From: Erythrobacter sp. SG61-1L
Lineage (GTDB): Bacteria > Pseudomonadota > Alphaproteobacteria > Sphingomonadales > Sphingomonadaceae
Length of the DNA stretch: 64,000 nt
Direction of reading: 5' to 3'
NCBI RefSeq assembly: GCF_001305965.1
Contig: NZ_JXQC01000003.1
Span: 3,186,861 to 3,250,860 of the forward strand
The notes beneath the pieces were generated by a model. It did no database searches. It saw nothing but the letters and a program-made list of their open reading frames with translations, and had not been told where the DNA came from. Shown here in pieces: positions 62,343-64,000 of the stretch; the first letter of the stretch is position 1, and each line of letters starts with the position of its first letter. Both the position numbers and the translations under genes were made by a program.

Positions 62343-62728
62343 GCCGCACTGCGCAGGAAGAGGCGAACCTTCAACTGGTGCTGGATATGTTCGCCCAGAT
62401 GCTGAACCCGATGGATTCAGGCGCGGTGGATCGCTTCATTGCCGATGGCTACATCCAGCACAATCAGTCGGTCGAGCCAGGCAAGCAGCCGCTCAAGGAC
62501 TTCCTCGACATGATCAAGGGCCAGACGCCCGAGGCTGTCCACGATGTGAAGCGCGCTTTCGTGGATGGGGATCACGTGACGGTGCACTATCACGTGCGCC
62601 GCTTCCCCGGCGATCTGGGCTGGGCCGTGATCGACATCTTCCGCGTCGAAGACGGGAAGGTGAAGGAACATTGGGACGTGATGCAGGATGTGGTCGAGGG
62701 CGGGCCGAACCCGAATTCGCCGTTCTGA
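62339..62728 (+). CDS. NTF2/SnoaL-like protein (second)
   Basis: A 129-residue NTF2-fold protein: VDRFIADGYIQHNQSVEPGK and IDIFRVEDGKVKEHWDVMQD, as in the SnoaL-like group often annotated as aldol condensation-like. Co-translated with the GMC oxidoreductase. Confidence 0.78.
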   Translation: MSRTAQEEANLQLVLDMFAQMLNPMDSGAVDRFIADGYIQHNQSVEPGKQPLKDFLDMIKGQTPEAVHDVKRAFVDGDHVTVHYHVRRFPGDLGWAVIDIFRVEDGKVKEHWDVMQDVVEGGPNPNSPF

Positions 62729-62746
62729 CAGGTTTTGCGTACTTAC

Positions 62747-62830
62747 CCCGTTCGTCCTGAGCCTGTCGAAGGACGCGCGCCAGAAGGGGAAGTGCGGCGC
62801 GCATGGTTCGACAGGCTCAGGACGAACGGG
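62747..62830. repeat. Dispersed inverted repeat, CGTTCGTCCTGAGC type
   Basis: Perfect 24-bp inverted arms at 62747-62770 and 62807-62830 (CCCGTTCGTCCTGAGCCTGT and 4 more bases) with a 36-base spacer. It lies inside the transcription unit between the NTF2-like and SDR genes. Confidence 0.82.
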
Positions 62831-62853
62831 CGTTGAGGTTGAAGGAGAGAATG

Positions 62854-63603
62854 ATGCGTTTCAAGGACAAGGTCGTCCTCGTGATGGGCGGCAATAGCGG
62901 GATGGGCCTTGCCACCGCGCAGGCCTTTGCGGCCGAGGGCGCAAAGGTGCACATCACTGGACGTAATCAGCAAACGCTGGACGAGGCAGTGGCCTCCATT
63001 CCGGGCAGCACCGGTTATCAGGCTGACATTGCTGACATCGCCTCCAGCGAGGATGTGGTGGCGAAGATCGGGGCCAGCGACGGCCGGATCGACGTGCTCT
63101 ACATCAATGCCGGCGTGGGCGGTTTCGCGCCCCTGCGCGACATTACGTCCGAAGCGTGGGATCACACCCATTCGATCAATCTCAAAGGCTGTGTCTTCGC
63201 TCTGCAGAAGGCCGTGCGGATCATGGGCAAGGGTGGTTCGGTGGTAGTCACCGGCTCCATCGGCGCCCATGCCAGCCTGCCGGGCAATGCCGTCTATGCG
63301 GCGGCGAAGGGCGGGCTCTATGCCGCAATGAAAGTGTTTGCGGGCGAACTGGTTTCCGAAGGCATCCGCCTCAACATGGTCAGCCCCGGCCCGATCGATA
63401 CGCCGCTGCTCTATCGCAATCCCGGCATGACCGATGAGGCGATTGCCGCGCTGAAGGAAAAGATGATCGAGAACGTGCCGATGCACCGCATGGGCCAGAG
63501 CGAGGAAGTCGCCAAGGCCGTGCTGTTCCTCGCTTCCGACGATGCCTCATTCATTACCGCCGCGAACCTGTTCGTCGATGGCGGCATGCTGGAGCTGCGC
63601 TGA
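62854..63603 (+). CDS. Short-chain dehydrogenase/reductase (SDR)
   Basis: A 249-residue classical SDR with GGNSGMG at 12-18 (cofactor), NAGVGG, and the catalytic YAAAKGG. An N at the S/Y/K/N tetrad and SPGPIDTPLL complete the fold. It probably acts on a side-chain alcohol or ketone of the same substrate as the GMC enzyme. The ATG at 62854 is best spaced from AAGGAGAG. Confidence 0.88.
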   Translation: MRFKDKVVLVMGGNSGMGLATAQAFAAEGAKVHITGRNQQTLDEAVASIPGSTGYQADIADIASSEDVVAKIGASDGRIDVLYINAGVGGFAPLRDITSEAWDHTHSINLKGCVFALQKAVRIMGKGGSVVVTGSIGAHASLPGNAVYAAAKGGLYAAMKVFAGELVSEGIRLNMVSPGPIDTPLLYRNPGMTDEAIAALKEKMIENVPMHRMGQSEEVAKAVLFLASDDASFITAANLFVDGGMLELR

Positions 63604-64000
63604 TGAGCTTTTCCGATACTACTCCGTTCCAGCCGCCTTTCTCGGATCTGGACAATCCGCGCATGGAATTCGTGATGGAGGTCCGCCTGACCTTCCCCGA
63701 AGTCTATTCCATCGCGCCGCACCCCAATGGCGGCATGCGCAGCGCCGTGCTGGTGCAGGGCGGCACTTTCGAAGGGCCGAATATCCGCGGCCGGGCCGTT
63801 CCCGGATCGGGCGGGGACTATGCCTATTTCCGGCCAGACGACGTGGCGGTGTTCGATGCGCGCTATCTGCTGGAAGAGGATGACGGCACGATCATCCTGC
63901 TCAACAACAAGGGCTTCCTGTGGGGCCGCAAGCCCGACACCATGGCCCGACTGCGCGATTGGGCCTTCAATGGCGGCGAACCGGTTCCGCATGAGGATTA
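63603..64000 (+). CDS. DUF3237 protein (3' truncated by window edge)
   Basis: The visible 132 residues have RMEFVMEVRLTFPEVYSIAP, LVQGGTFEGPNIRGRAVPGS and DDGTIILLNNKGFLWGR, the pattern of DUF3237. Function unknown; it is often next to SDR or GMC genes. Its start overlaps the SDR stop (TGATG). Confidence 0.78.
   Translation, partial: MSFSDTTPFQPPFSDLDNPRMEFVMEVRLTFPEVYSIAPHPNGGMRSAVLVQGGTFEGPNIRGRAVPGSGGDYAYFRPDDVAVFDARYLLEEDDGTIILLNNKGFLWGRKPDTMARLRDWAFNGGEPVPHED

Noticed and set aside
1-64000. CRISPR array, transposase, integrase or prophage
   Set aside because: No short regularly spaced direct repeats and no recognisable mobile-element gene were seen; repeats found are single hairpin elements.

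Overview
The window is high-GC chromosomal DNA from an alphaproteobacterium, almost certainly a member of the Sphingomonadales (Novosphingobium/Sphingobium type). The inference rests on the mix of NDUFA12, DUF1674 and DUF2155 genes (mitochondria-like alphaproteobacterial markers), several TonB-dependent receptors, a LigM/DesA-type tetrahydrofolate-dependent O-demethylase with metF and folD, and DUF6152 proteins. No transposase, integrase, phage gene or CRISPR array was seen.

The first 40 kb is mostly housekeeping. From left to right: a truncated GST, msrB, a class A penicillin-binding protein, DegP/HtrA, HflC-HflK, the Mrp Fe-S carrier ATPase, an unaccompanied molybdopterin-binding oxidoreductase subunit, hemH, an acetyltransferase, an OmpA-type lipoprotein, DUF1674, rsmB, msrA, a secreted methyltransferase, aguB-folK, tRNA-Lys, a PilZ plus GGDEF-EAL pair, a TonB-like protein, a manC-manA pair for GDP-mannose, a telA operon, a DUF389 membrane protein, MAPEG, a fatty acyl-AMP ligase, recX-DUF192, NDUFA12-DUF2155, aat, tRNA-Trp, a GT87 enzyme, an AGCS symporter, and secE-nusG-rplK-rplA. 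A roughly 1 kb stretch at 28544-29561 has no confident gene. It holds three dispersed inverted repeats and a promoter followed by a leader hairpin that masks a Shine-Dalgarno sequence.

From about 40 kb to the end the character changes to accessory, substrate-degrading functions. There are two TonB-dependent receptors, a flavin monooxygenase operon, and a one-carbon module (metF-folD divergent from a hydrolase and the LigM/DesA-like demethylase). Next come four secreted proteins arranged as two paralogous pairs (A-B-B'-A'), a membrane-tethered winged-helix regulator, an IclR regulator with a MetE-like zinc methyltransferase, a GMC oxidoreductase with NTF2-like proteins, an SDR dehydrogenase and a DUF3237 protein. 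Several of these transcription units carry different palindromic operators in front of them.

My reading is that the right third is a catabolic island for methoxylated aromatic or lignin-derived compounds. Receptors import the substrate, oxidoreductases and NTF2-like enzymes work on side chains, and the demethylase passes methyl groups to tetrahydrofolate for MetF and FolD to recycle. The least-described part is the four-gene secreted module. Both of its DUF6152 members are predicted to mature to proteins beginning His-His, which suggests a periplasmic copper site.
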